64,000 nt of DNA, from NCBI GenBank assembly GCA_937873695.1, contig CALMYL010000029.1:1-64000 (forward strand), given 5' to 3'. Position numbers and translations under genes: made by a program. Shown here in pieces: positions 1 through 7,565 of this stretch; positions within the stretch are counted from its first letter, which is position 1; each line of letters opens with the position of its first letter. The notes below the pieces were generated by a model. The model worked only from the letters and a program-made list of their open reading frames with translations, was not told the origin of the DNA and did no database searches. Source of the DNA: an uncultured Ignavibacteria bacterium. GTDB lineage: Bacteria; Bacteroidota; Ignavibacteria; Tepidaquicellales; OLB5.

Positions 1-148
1 GTACATTCAGCAAGGCGGGAACTTCCTTCGCTTACGCTCAGTAAGTCGTAGGGGATCCCGCTTTGTGTTTATATATAGAGTATATTCAGCAAGGCGGGAA
101 CTTCCTTCGCTTACGCTCAGTAAGTCGTAGGGGACCCGCTTTGTGTTT
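1..148. repeat. Two tandem copies of a hairpin-forming intergenic repeat
   Basis: Bases 1-70 and 80-148 are near-identical; the main difference is a missing T in the second copy. Each copy has outer inverted arms GCGGGA/TCCCGC and an inner stem CTTAC-GCTCA-GTAAG. A shortened relative of the core (ACTTCCTT-GCTAACGC...AAGTC) lies at 53736-53789 between different arms, so this is probably a dispersed family. The first copy starts at the window edge, so the array may continue outside. No gene is seen in 149-372 apart from the terminator of the next gene. Confidence 0.85.
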
Positions 149-244
149 TATATGACGTTTTTTTGAGACAAACCCGCAGGCCGTTTTGTTTAATTGCCGG
201 AACAGATACCTGCCTTCGCGGATATAATGGTAAGCTGGAATTCC

Positions 245-303
245 GGGAAAATAAAAAGCACAGACAAATTCTTATAAAGTCAGAAATTTTCTTTGTCTGT
301 GCT
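245..303 (-). terminator. Rho-independent terminator of tonB
   Basis: A perfect 12-bp stem (257-268 with 292-303) encloses a 23-nt loop. On the minus strand it is followed by a T-rich tract. It lies about 70 bp past the tonB stop codon. Confidence 0.75.
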
Positions 304-372
304 CTTCGTAAGCAGCTGGTGCTGCAGGTAAGAGAAAATTATCTTTTCGTCACAAATTTATTTAAATTCTGT

Positions 373-1176
373 TTACTTCAGTTTGAAGACAAAAGGTACA
401 GTGACCCATACTTTAACGGGTTTGCCATTCTGCAAACCGGGTGTAAACTGCAGCTGCATTGATTTTGATGAAACCTCATCCCTGAAAATATCGGGTCCGT
501 TTACACTGCCAACCTTTATAACGCTTCCGTCACCATCTACAAGCACTTTAACTGTCACTTTCCCTTCTATCTGGGCTTCAATAGCCATAGGCGGGTAAAC
601 CATAGAGCTTCTTACCTGCTGTAAATTAACACACTCCGGCGCTTTTTCAACTTCAAAAGACTGGTAAACAGTTTTTTCTTTTTCTTCAACTACTTCTTTT
701 TTGATAATTTTTTCTTCGATCTTCCTTTCTTCTATCTTTATCGGTCCGGAAAATGAGAACTTACCTGTATCTCCAACATTGGAAACCGGTGTTTTTATAT
801 CTTCAAGCTGCTGCTGGGTCTTAATGGTTTGCACATCGGCTTTTTCCCTGGCCACAGGCTCCGGAGTTAATGCTTCAAGGTCTTTGGTCGGAGTGGTAAT
901 TTCTTCGATCTTAGGCGGCGGTACTTCCTCATCCAGTGCAGATGGCGGCGGCTCCAGGTCAGTTAATGACACATTGATTATCCTCTGCTGGATGGTTTTA
1001 AGCTCCTGCTCCTGTTTGTATTTTGTATAATAGTGCACACCTCCGTATGCAGCCACTACACAAATGTGTATGATGATAGAATAAATCAATCCTTTCCTCA
1101 GGTATTTACGGTAAGGAATCTTAAGCTCATCTGTAAAACTTGAAGGAAGACTGTTTAATGCAATTATAGCGCTCAT
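373..1176 (-). CDS. tonB: Energy transducer TonB family protein
   Basis: 267 residues. A short cytoplasmic N-terminus is followed by one membrane segment (about residues 30-50), a proline- and acid-rich periplasmic stretch (about 70-115), a Lys/Glu-rich linker, and a C-terminal TonB domain (about 190-267). The last contains the family pattern YPPMA...GKVTVKVLVDGDG and ends in VPFVFKLK. Proteins of this family carry the proton-motive force from ExbB/ExbD to TonB-dependent outer-membrane receptors. No exbB/exbD genes are adjacent, so the partners must be elsewhere. The gene is monocistronic: a terminator lies upstream at 1213-1257 and another downstream. Confidence 0.93.
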   Translation of the reverse strand: MSAIIALNSLPSSFTDELKIPYRKYLRKGLIYSIIIHICVVAAYGGVHYYTKYKQEQELKTIQQRIINVSLTDLEPPPSALDEEVPPPKIEEITTPTKDLEALTPEPVAREKADVQTIKTQQQLEDIKTPVSNVGDTGKFSFSGPIKIEERKIEEKIIKKEVVEEKEKTVYQSFEVEKAPECVNLQQVRSSMVYPPMAIEAQIEGKVTVKVLVDGDGSVIKVGSVNGPDIFRDEVSSKSMQLQFTPGLQNGKPVKVWVTVPFVFKLK

Positions 1177-1212
1177 AATAACGCCCTCCTTATCAACTTA
1201 AATTAAGAAATA

Positions 1213-1257
1213 TGCAAAAAAAATTAAAGCATCCTCTGCATTAGCATCGGATGCTTT
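1213..1257 (-). terminator. Terminator of the ferredoxin / hemerythrin-like operon
   Basis: The arms AAAGCATCC (1226-1234) and GGATGCTTT (1249-1257) pair perfectly. On the minus strand the stem is followed by a run of T (1213-1225). Confidence 0.8.
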
Positions 1258-1382
1258 CAAAAACCGGTGGCTGCCGTATTTAACAACCTGATTCATAATA
1301 TTTTTGTATTATATTACTTCAGTCAATAATCATACCTTCTTTAAGCGATAATGTTCCGGCAAAATAAATTTAAACAGATACA

Positions 1383-1910
1383 TTAAGCGTGCGCAAAAAG
1401 TCCTTCTTTAAGTTTTTCCCTCATTTCTTCAAGTTTCTGCCGCGGCAGTACTGAATTGATCTCTTTAATGAGTACATTTTTTTTCTTGGCCGCGTCACGC
1501 TGTATCAGGTCAGCAAGCGCGATCATTTCTGCCTGCAATAGGTCCTTTTCTTTTCTTATCTCATCATTTTCAGAAAATATGTTTTTCAACGCTTCGAACA
1601 GAAGCAAAATATTGGCATTTTCATTTGTCAATGCTTCCGCGAGCGCTCTTTCAGGCAGCAGCTCTCTCAGTTCTTTAAAAAGGATATCTTCTTCCATCTT
1701 AAAAAGTCTGCTCAGCTCATCGTAAAATCTGTTAACAGTTTCGTTAATTGAACGAACAACATGAGTGTTTATTCCTTCTTTTTCAATATCCCAGTAAAGC
1801 TCATCAAGCGCACCAGACATTTCTGCCATTTTAGTGTATTCTTCTTCAAAGAAGCTTGTCGGGCTCTCAGGTTTTTTTCCGTTCAGACTGAATATTTCTT
1901 TGTTTTTCAT
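1383..1910 (-). CDS. Degenerate hemerythrin-like four-helix protein
   Basis: 175 residues, almost all helical. The spacing of hydrophobic and acidic residues follows the hemerythrin HHE pattern, for example L-F-K-M-E-E-D-I-L-F at 69-78, E-N at 97-98 and a third segment at 135-150. However, the usual ligand histidines appear to be replaced: Y25, L69, N98 and D139 occupy the expected positions, and the third-segment acidic pair is KK. If the family assignment is right, this copy should not bind a di-iron centre. It starts 1 bp after the ferredoxin stop, so the two are cotranscribed. It may be a partner or scaffold for the ferredoxin; an unrelated helical bundle remains possible. Confidence 0.5.
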   Translation of the reverse strand: MKNKEIFSLNGKKPESPTSFFEEEYTKMAEMSGALDELYWDIEKEGINTHVVRSINETVNRFYDELSRLFKMEEDILFKELRELLPERALAEALTNENANILLLFEALKNIFSENDEIRKEKDLLQAEMIALADLIQRDAAKKKNVLIKEINSVLPRQKLEEMREKLKEGLFAHA

Positions 1911-1911
1911 G

Positions 1912-2256
1912 TCAGTTCAAGCTGATTTTGGTTAAAGAAACCGGATTGATCTTTATTTTAACCCTGGTGTTATCCTCAATATCTTTTGCTTCATCAGTTA
2001 TACAGCAGGAAACAGGACATACAGCATTACATCTCGGCGCTGAATACACATTATGACATTCATTGCACCGGGAAGGTATGATGTAGTAATGATCAAATGA
2101 CTGGTAAAACTTTGCCATATAAAGATTATTAAGGTACTTAGGACGTTTTGAATTTAATATAGTTTGAGTGTTCAGCTTTGGCATAATTGCATGAACCGGG
2201 CACTCTGTTTCGCAGGCGCTGCAGTTTATACAATCATCTGTAATATGTACGGACAT
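1912..2256 (-). CDS. 2[4Fe-4S] ferredoxin with a long inter-cluster insert
   Basis: 114 residues from the ATG at 2256. That start is chosen because the preceding reading frame is not ferredoxin-like and a GAAAGG ribosome site lies just upstream. Cluster motif one is C9-x2-C12-x2-C15-x3-C19-P. Motif two is C64-x2-C67-x8-C76-x3-C80-P, the arrangement known from NifH-associated and Allochromatium-type ferredoxins. About 40 residues separate the motifs, much more than in small clostridial ferredoxins. The protein is a cytoplasmic one-electron carrier. It is cotranscribed with the hemerythrin-like gene, and a perfect Fnr-like palindrome lies about 200 bp upstream. Confidence 0.85.
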   Translation of the reverse strand: MSVHITDDCINCSACETECPVHAIMPKLNTQTILNSKRPKYLNNLYMAKFYQSFDHYYIIPSRCNECHNVYSAPRCNAVCPVSCCITDEAKDIEDNTRVKIKINPVSLTKISLN

Positions 2257-2451
2257 TTGAAACCTTTCGTAAATACCGCTGAAATATAATTTATGTTTTC
2301 GGGGATACAAACAAACAGGAATAGCCGCATTGATGCTGCAGACTCTGCTGAGCAAAGGATAGATTTGCAGGCTATGTATTGTATCCCGTACTGAATCTAT
2401 TCAAAAATAGCATTTAAACGCCACTGTTTCCTATGATATGTCTCAATTATC

Positions 2452-2471
2452 AATATGATATATATCATATT
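2452..2471. promoter_or_regulatory. Perfect 20-bp palindrome, Crp/Fnr-type operator candidate
   Basis: The sequence reads AATATGAT-ATAT-ATCATATT, a perfect inverted repeat with the ATGAT-N4-ATCAT core, close to the known FNR box TTGAT-N4-ATCAA. It lies upstream of the ferredoxin operon and abuts the terminator of the preceding uspA gene. Similar cores occur at 4693, 37580 and 63872. Confidence 0.6.
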
Positions 2472-2509
2472 AAAAAAACCTGTAATTAGATGATAATTAC
2501 AGGTTTTTT
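2472..2509. terminator. Bidirectional terminator hairpin
   Basis: A perfect stem of about 16 bp (A-run, CCTGTAATTA, 5-nt loop, TAATTACAGG, T-run) has T-tracts on both strands. It ends the minus-strand uspA transcript. Confidence 0.85.
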
Positions 2510-2555
2510 GCGGCATCAGCCGGGCCATTGGCAAAATTGATATCTGTGTATTACT

Positions 2556-3416
2556 TTATTTTCTTTGTTTTTTCAGGTTAACAATAAGTATAGGAATGTG
2601 TGAAAGCCTGACTATTCCTTCAGAAACATCCTCTGAGAAAAACCTCCGCAGCCCGCGTTTGCCGTGCGTTCCGATAGCAATGAGGTCGGCCTTAACTTCA
2701 TTTGCGTAGTTCAGTATCCCTTCTTCTTTCATATAGTCGTTATAAAGAGATACAACATATTTACCTCCATACTTCCTGCTGAAGTCATTGATCTTTCTTC
2801 TGTCATCTATCGTCCTTGAAAACTGGTCCATAGTATTTATTTTCAGCAGGTGTATTTCTGATGAATTGATCTTTCCAAACTCTTTTACAAACGGGAAAAT
2901 TCTGTAGGCTTCTTCCGAAAAATCTGATGCGAAAATGATCTTTCTGAAGAGTCCTTTAGAGGGTTTAACAGGAATAACAATTACCGGTTTAACCGCAAAC
3001 CTTACAACGCGCTCTGCTGTGCTTCCCAGAATTATCTCCTTCAGGTTGCCTGCCCCATGAGAACCCATGACGATCATATCAGCATTAATTGTCTCTGCAT
3101 ATGCGGTAATTGCATTATGAACATTTGCAGTAACTTGGTTTGATACTGATACCTTGAGGCCCTTAAGAGAGGCTCTCTTCTTCAACAGATTCAATTTTGA
3201 ATTTGAGGTCTTCTGCAGCTGGTCATTTATACCTTCAATCATGATAGAAGCAGGCGGAGACATGACCAACGGGTCTGCGGCGTAATAGAAATCAGAAACT
3301 TCACAGGCATTGAAAATGTGTATCTGAGCGCCGGTTTTGCGGGCAATTTCAGCTGCCGCATCAAGCCCATAATAGGATGGCTCTGAAAAATCAGTGGGTA
3401 CAAGTAATTTTTTCAT
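2556..3416 (-). CDS. Universal stress protein, tandem UspA domains
   Basis: 286 residues formed by two UspA folds (about 1-150 and 155-286). Each begins with a beta-strand ending in T-D-F-S / S-D-F-S and ends with the nucleotide-binding loop G-S-H-G...G-S-T-A or G-T-H-G...; the second copy has a weaker ATP loop (F-F-S-E-D-V-S). Tandem UspA proteins are cytoplasmic and generally linked to energy or oxygen limitation. The gene lies 18 bp after the DUF5661 gene, so the two probably form one operon. The two nearby Crp/Fnr regulators suggest redox control. Confidence 0.92.
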   Translation of the reverse strand: MKKLLVPTDFSEPSYYGLDAAAEIARKTGAQIHIFNACEVSDFYYAADPLVMSPPASIMIEGINDQLQKTSNSKLNLLKKRASLKGLKVSVSNQVTANVHNAITAYAETINADMIVMGSHGAGNLKEIILGSTAERVVRFAVKPVIVIPVKPSKGLFRKIIFASDFSEEAYRIFPFVKEFGKINSSEIHLLKINTMDQFSRTIDDRRKINDFSRKYGGKYVVSLYNDYMKEEGILNYANEVKADLIAIGTHGKRGLRRFFSEDVSEGIVRLSHIPILIVNLKKQRK

Positions 3417-3434
3417 GTTAATTAACTTTTTTCA

Positions 3435-3746
3435 TTATCTATTTTCTGAACTGGTGCATTTTTCTGAGGCAAATTCAATTTTGGCTTCTTTTTCCATCTT
3501 TTTAAGCCTGGTATAGTAATCGGGAATTTCTTTCAAATGAGCCAGGGCGATCTTTGCAGTCATCACAAGGTCGTCTCCTGTAATATTGGTAACGGGGTCA
3601 ATGAGGCCATGTTCCATTTCAACTTCCAGCCCCATTCGGAACTGCTCCAGATCATATTTCTGCCAATCCATGCCTATCTGCTCGCCGGCCCACATGGCTT
3701 CTTCAGCAGTAAATTTTCCGGTAAGTGACGCTATTGAATTTTCCAT
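3435..3746 (-). CDS. DUF5661 family small protein
   Basis: 103 residues, acidic and helical. It carries W-x-K-Y-D-L-E-Q-F-R-M-G-L-E-V-E-x-E-H-G and K-I-A-L-A-H-L-x-E-x-P-D-Y-Y-T-R-L, which I recall as DUF5661. It is followed directly by uspA. No biochemical role is known. Its place next to uspA and the Crp/Fnr genes suggests a stress-regulon protein. Confidence 0.75.
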   Translation of the reverse strand: MENSIASLTGKFTAEEAMWAGEQIGMDWQKYDLEQFRMGLEVEMEHGLIDPVTNITGDDLVMTAKIALAHLKEIPDYYTRLKKMEKEAKIEFASEKCTSSENR

Positions 3747-3883
3747 TTTCTTTAACGGGATAATTTATATATTCAAAAATAATACATATTATTTGAAAAG
3801 CATCTGCGAAAACGTGGTCGCTTACATCATAAACAAATATAATCATAATATGGTTCATACAAAATCTCCGCGACAGGCAACTA

Positions 3884-3919
3884 AGAAAGCCGCGCATCCA
3901 GTGAATACGCGGCTTTTCT
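3884..3919 (-). terminator. Terminator of the first Crp/Fnr gene
   Basis: The arms AGAAAGCCGCG (3884-3894) and CGCGGCTTTTCT (3908-3919) pair around a 13-nt loop. It lies about 50 bp past the stop of the regulator at 3971. The T-tract is short. Confidence 0.6.
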
Positions 3920-3970
3920 GAACGAAACTACAAATATGAGAAAACTTTACAAATTCAGATGCTCAGAAGA

Positions 3971-4636
3971 TCAATTAATAGTTGCTTTTGCGTTCAGCAT
4001 TGCTGTGTTACGAAGCAAAGGCAGATTAAGTACTTTTATGTTACCTGCTGAAAAAGTAATAAGGCCCCGGTGCGTGAACTCTGTTATGATCTTTTTCATA
4101 TAACTTTTTGAAGTACAGGTATAGCTTGCCAGCTCATCAATTGAAAGATGTATATTTATCTCCTTTGATTTGCTGATACCGTATTTTTCAACAAGCACAA
4201 GCAAAGTATCGGCGAATCTTTCATCCGACATTTTTTCGCTTATCCTGACAATATGGTCTTCCATTGAATCAATTCTGGAGCAAAGGCTTTTCATAACAAG
4301 AAGCTTATAAGTATTATTTGAGTTAATGAGTTTCATGAAATCATTTGCTGAAATAAAACTTGCCCTTGTTTCAGTTATAGCAGTTGCTGAATTTGTGTAT
4401 GGATGATTATTAACGATGGAATGCAGCCCGAGTATCTCCCCGGCGGTAGCCAGGTGAAGGATCCTCTCCTGTTCGGCAGGTTCTTCTTTGAATATCTTTA
4501 CACTGCCTGATTCAATGCAGTATAGACCTGCAGGCTGGTCGTTTTCTTTAAAGAGAACATCATTTTTGTGAAAAATGAACTGGGTTAGTTCTCCGTAGTT
4601 TTTGATTATTTCTTCTAAACCCGTGTTAGTTGCCAT
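3971..4636 (-). CDS. Crp/Fnr family transcriptional regulator (no N-terminal cysteines)
   Basis: 221 residues. A cyclic-nucleotide-binding beta-roll (about 15-125) contains G-L-Y-C-I-E-S-G-S-V-K and G-E-I-L-G. A dimer helix follows, then a winged helix (about 150-205) with the recognition segment T-C-T-S-K-S-Y-M-K-K-I. It lacks the cysteine set of oxygen-sensing FNR, so its ligand is unknown. Two overlapping palindromes of the same type as the other candidate boxes lie 57-84 bp upstream, which suggests autoregulation. Confidence 0.9.
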   Translation of the reverse strand: MATNTGLEEIIKNYGELTQFIFHKNDVLFKENDQPAGLYCIESGSVKIFKEEPAEQERILHLATAGEILGLHSIVNNHPYTNSATAITETRASFISANDFMKLINSNNTYKLLVMKSLCSRIDSMEDHIVRISEKMSDERFADTLLVLVEKYGISKSKEINIHLSIDELASYTCTSKSYMKKIITEFTHRGLITFSAGNIKVLNLPLLRNTAMLNAKATIN

Positions 4637-4692
4637 TTTGTTATAAAATTCATTTTCATAACAAAATTAGCTGTTTTTCAATGCACTTTACA

Positions 4693-4720
4693 ATGATTTC
4701 AATCATATAAAAATATGATT
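4693..4720. promoter_or_regulatory. Two overlapping palindromes upstream of the Crp/Fnr gene
   Basis: Bases 4693-4706 read ATGAT-TTCA-ATCAT, an Fnr-like core. Bases 4701-4720 form a second inverted repeat in the opposite sense, AATCATAT-AAAA-ATATGATT. They share the central ATCAT, so occupation of one should exclude the other. Confidence 0.55.
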
Positions 4721-4810
4721 TATGTAGCTGTTAAATATGACAAAAGGGGTTGAAATGGGAATAAATATAAGAAAATTCAGTAAATGCTCTCAGTTTATCC
4801 GAAAATAACC

Positions 4811-5518
4811 CTAATCATAAATATGAGCGGTCTTGATCAGTCCTTGATGATTATTCACTTTTATCTTTTTACCGATAAGATCGATCAGCTTTTCACCTTT
4901 AAAATCAGAGAGAATTCTTATCGTAGTTTCAGTTGCAGTGCCAACTATGTTAGCAATATCTTCTCTTGAAATCACGGCATTTATTGCACCTTCTTTATCA
5001 GTCCCATAGAACTCAAGCAGCATCAAAAGCGCTTCAGCCATTCTTTCGCGTACCGGTTTCTGAGCAAGTCCGGTAAGCCTTGCTTCTGCCTCTTTGAGAT
5101 CATGCGAAAGAAGCTGCATCATCTGAGTTGAAAGATCCGCATTGGTATGCAGAAAATCAAAAAATGTTCTTTTGGGAATAAAACAAACTGTAGCATCTTC
5201 CATAACTGCGGCAGTTCCAGAATAAGCTTCGCCGCTAATAAGTGAACGGTAACCAAGTACATCACCTTCTTTGGCAAGTCTTAATATCTGCTCTTTGCCT
5301 TCTTCACCTGTCTGGTAGATCTTTATCTTGCCTTTGTTAACGCAATAAACCCCTGCAGGTTTGTTTCCTTCGTTAAATATTATCTGTCCTTTTTTGTATA
5401 TGCTGCAATTCTTTTCGGAATCCATTTCGGATACTTGTGCAGTTGTCAGAGCGCAGAATACATTACCTAGCCTGGAGCGGCATTCATCACAAACGGGATT
5501 TTCAAACTGGGGTTTCAT
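4811..5518 (-). CDS. Crp/Fnr family regulator with FNR-like cysteines
   Basis: 235 residues. The N-terminus has C10-x2-C13-x8-C22 and C38. The effector roll covers about 40-150 (G-V-Y-C-V-N-K-G-K-I-K, G-D-V-L-G-Y-R), with a further cysteine in A-T-V-C-F-I-P. The winged helix has G-T-A-T-E-T-T-I-R-I-L. The N-terminal cysteines are typical of Bacteroidetes Crp/Fnr proteins and could hold an oxygen-sensitive Fe-S cluster, but the spacing differs from E. coli FNR. It is the best candidate for binding the ATGAT-N4-ATCAT boxes in this window. Confidence 0.9.
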   Translation of the reverse strand: MKPQFENPVCDECRSRLGNVFCALTTAQVSEMDSEKNCSIYKKGQIIFNEGNKPAGVYCVNKGKIKIYQTGEEGKEQILRLAKEGDVLGYRSLISGEAYSGTAAVMEDATVCFIPKRTFFDFLHTNADLSTQMMQLLSHDLKEAEARLTGLAQKPVRERMAEALLMLLEFYGTDKEGAINAVISREDIANIVGTATETTIRILSDFKGEKLIDLIGKKIKVNNHQGLIKTAHIYD

Positions 5519-5680
5519 ATCTTTTAATTACTGTTATTTTTCAGCCGTCATTTGGCTGATTTCTGTAATTATTTTTATCAATTATATAAGGTTAAAACAT
5601 AAAAATAAAGCCATTATTACATCAAAAATCATATTTTTAGTTAACCGTTGGATTAGGCTAACTTGTTAAATTACATAATA

Positions 5681-6148
5681 TTAAAAATATGATATATATA
5701 GCTGGAGGTTTTTTTGAGAGTAATCCAGCTTGATGTTGAATTTTTTCTCAAACCAATACCTGATAATTTGCGCCCTGCCTTCCAGGATCAGCAAGGCAAT
5801 TTCAATAATATCACTTTCAATAACGCCTTCGGGAATAACATCTTTGATCTCATTTTCAAATCCGAAATTTTTTACCAAATCATCATATATTTCGGAAAAA
5901 CGGTTAGCGTTGGGATAGTTGATCGTACACACATAACCAAGCGACCTGTTCAAAAGCACCCTGTCAAACAATCCGGGGTCATTTTTCAGGTACACATCTG
6001 TGTTGGCAGCATCCAAGGCATTGTTGAAAACATAACCGCTTGTATCATACGGGTCAGATATATCTATGCCGCATACACTCTGCGAATACAAAGCTTGCCC
6101 AAATACCACACAACCAAGGGCTAAGATTATAAAAATATTATTTTTAAT
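5681..6148 (-). CDS. Secreted protein of unknown function, no conventional start codon
   Basis: No family recognised. The first conventional start is GTG at 6109, which cuts the hydrophobic segment. The frame stays open upstream through K-N-N-I-F-I-I-L-A-L-G-C-V-V-F-G-Q-A-L-Y-S-Q, a clear signal peptide, back to an in-frame ATT at 6148; a TAA stop lies just before. The start is therefore either ATT or a mutated ATG. The mature part is about 130 residues, acidic, without motifs. The ATT lies 8 bp from the phage repressor's stop, so the 5' end may have been altered when the phage cluster arrived. Confidence 0.5.
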   Translation of the reverse strand: MKNNIFIILALGCVVFGQALYSQSVCGIDISDPYDTSGYVFNNALDAANTDVYLKNDPGLFDRVLLNRSLGYVCTINYPNANRFSEIYDDLVKNFGFENEIKDVIPEGVIESDIIEIALLILEGRAQIIRYWFEKKFNIKLDYSQKNLQLYISYF

Positions 6149-6156
6149 AAGTTTAG

Positions 6157-6831
6157 TTATTTAACGTCTCTTATTATTCGGTTGACCTTGTATATCTTAA
6201 CAAACTCATTTTCCAAATGGTTCGTTGGCGGGAATTTAGTATTGATGCTGTATAACGTAATTATCTTTTTTCTCCTGTCCCAGCTGATAAGCTTTGCATT
6301 AGCTTCAAAAGTATCCGGCATCGACTTAAATACAGCAACAACCGCGGTATTATCTTTTATTTTTTCTGTATGCTCACTGCATATAAGCTTATCTCCCGGG
6401 TTGATATACGGCCTCATGGAGTCACCTCTGGCAATAAGAACAAAAGGATTAAGCAGATTTCCAATATCAGCCATATCCATTACTTTCACTGCATTATCAA
6501 TCCACGTGGCCGCAGGCGAGCCGCACTCCGCATACCCAAGCACCGGCACTTTGTGAAATTTGACGGTTTTTCCGTCTGATTCAGACCTGTTTTTGTGAAT
6601 CACGCCGAACATTGAATCAACTGAAATACCGTGAATAACCCTGATCTTTTCAAGCTGATCTATTGACCAGTCGCTGATACCCCTTTTTATTTTACTTATA
6701 GAACCGGCATTTTCGTTAATGCTGCGCGAAAGCGCGTAAATTGAATTTATCCCCTTTGCCGCAAGCATAGGAAATAACCTTGAATTGATCTTACGGGTCA
6801 ATGACCTGTCTTTTGTGTGTTTTTTCTTCAT
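6157..6831 (-). CDS. Phage repressor, HTH + S24 (LexA/CI-like) autoprotease
   Basis: 224 residues. An HTH domain covers about 20-75. A peptidase S24 domain has the self-cleavage site C103-G104 (as in UmuD), nucleophile Ser138 in R-G-D-S-M-R-P and general base Lys180. RecA-triggered autocleavage would remove repression after DNA damage. It is divergent from the terminase/structural operon and shares with it a 101-bp intergenic region holding a palindromic operator. It is the only regulatory gene of the phage cluster. Confidence 0.92.
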   Translation of the reverse strand: MKKKHTKDRSLTRKINSRLFPMLAAKGINSIYALSRSINENAGSISKIKRGISDWSIDQLEKIRVIHGISVDSMFGVIHKNRSESDGKTVKFHKVPVLGYAECGSPAATWIDNAVKVMDMADIGNLLNPFVLIARGDSMRPYINPGDKLICSEHTEKIKDNTAVVAVFKSMPDTFEANAKLISWDRRKKIITLYSINTKFPPTNHLENEFVKIYKVNRIIRDVK

Positions 6832-6892
6832 AATTAATTATTTATTAAACATATATTTATGAAAATTTATTTGCCAATACCATATATTGCTC

Positions 6893-6923
6893 TTGACATA
6901 TATGCTTTTAGCATATATCTTTG
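6893..6923 (+). promoter_or_regulatory. Phage structural promoter with overlapping repressor operator
   Basis: TTGACA at 6893-6898 and TATCTT at 6916-6921 are separated by 17 bp; 6916-6923 (TATCTTTG) also fits the Bacteroidetes -7 box TAnnTTTG. The interval is filled by the inverted repeat ATATATGC-TTTTA-GCATATAT (6898-6918). A partial half-site CATATATTGC lies upstream at 6881-6890. A repressor bound here would block the promoter directly. Confidence 0.7.
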
Positions 6924-6932
6924 TAACGTTGT

Positions 6933-7490
6933 TTGAATGCTTATGCAAATATAACAATAAAAACTTACAAAAAAATTTCTAAAAATCAGATCACTGTTAC
7001 CTTGACAAAAAAAGCATGCAAAACCAAACTTCCCGAAAGTATCCAGAAAGACGCAATTGAACTTGCAAAGTTCGGTCTCAGTTATTCAGAAATGGAAATG
7101 ATACTTGATGCTGAGCCTGGTTCAATTGAGCGGCTTTCTAAAAGATCACCAGGTTTCCGCCGTGATCTTGAAACTGCACCCCTAAATGCCGTTATAGAGG
7201 TTGAAAAAGCATTATTGAAACGTGCGCTTGGTTACTGGATCACAGAAGAATTCAGGACATACATTCCTGCTGATTCCGGTGAAATCAGTGATAACCCGGA
7301 AGTAAAACTGAAGGAAACTAAAATCGTTAAGAAATTCGTTCCGCCTGATTCTTCTGCGGCGTTGATATATCTTTACAACATACGCGGGAAGAGATGGAGC
7401 AAGAATCCCGAAAGCCAAAGCGGTATTACTGTGGAAGAATATATGGAACTGAAGCGCAATGCGCAGAAACAGGCTGAAGAAAATATGTAG
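6933..7490 (+). CDS. Putative small terminase subunit
   Basis: 185 residues. The N-terminal part has an HTH-like segment (about 40-75, F-G-L-S-Y-S-E-M-E-M-I-L). The C-terminal part ends in A-L-I-Y-L-Y-N-I-R-G-K-R-W-S-K, typical of TerS-like proteins that recognise packaging DNA. It lies directly before the large terminase. Its start is uncertain: TTG at 6933 would be almost leaderless relative to the promoter, and the in-frame TTG at 7002 would leave a leader of about 75 nt. Confidence 0.75.
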   Translation: MNAYANITIKTYKKISKNQITVTLTKKACKTKLPESIQKDAIELAKFGLSYSEMEMILDAEPGSIERLSKRSPGFRRDLETAPLNAVIEVEKALLKRALGYWITEEFRTYIPADSGEISDNPEVKLKETKIVKKFVPPDSSAALIYLYNIRGKRWSKNPESQSGITVEEYMELKRNAQKQAEENM

Positions 7491-7565
7491 AAAAAGCAGC
7501 AAAGGCTTCAAAAAAGCAGGCAGTAAGTAATTTATGTGCAACCTTTATGAAATTTAGGGGATTTA

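Noticed and set aside
163-462. 99-residue open frame on the plus strand
   Set aside because: It spans the tonB terminator and the antisense of tonB, has no start context or recognisable domain, and overlaps a well-supported gene.
4620-4640. AGTTGCCATT at the start codon of the first Crp/Fnr gene as a MarR operator
   Set aside because: Matches only the left half of the motif; the right half is TGTTAT, so it is not an inverted repeat.
5620-5700. ATCATATTT and AAATATGAT half-sites before the second Crp/Fnr gene
   Set aside because: Only single half-sites without a correctly spaced partner; expected by chance in AT-rich DNA.
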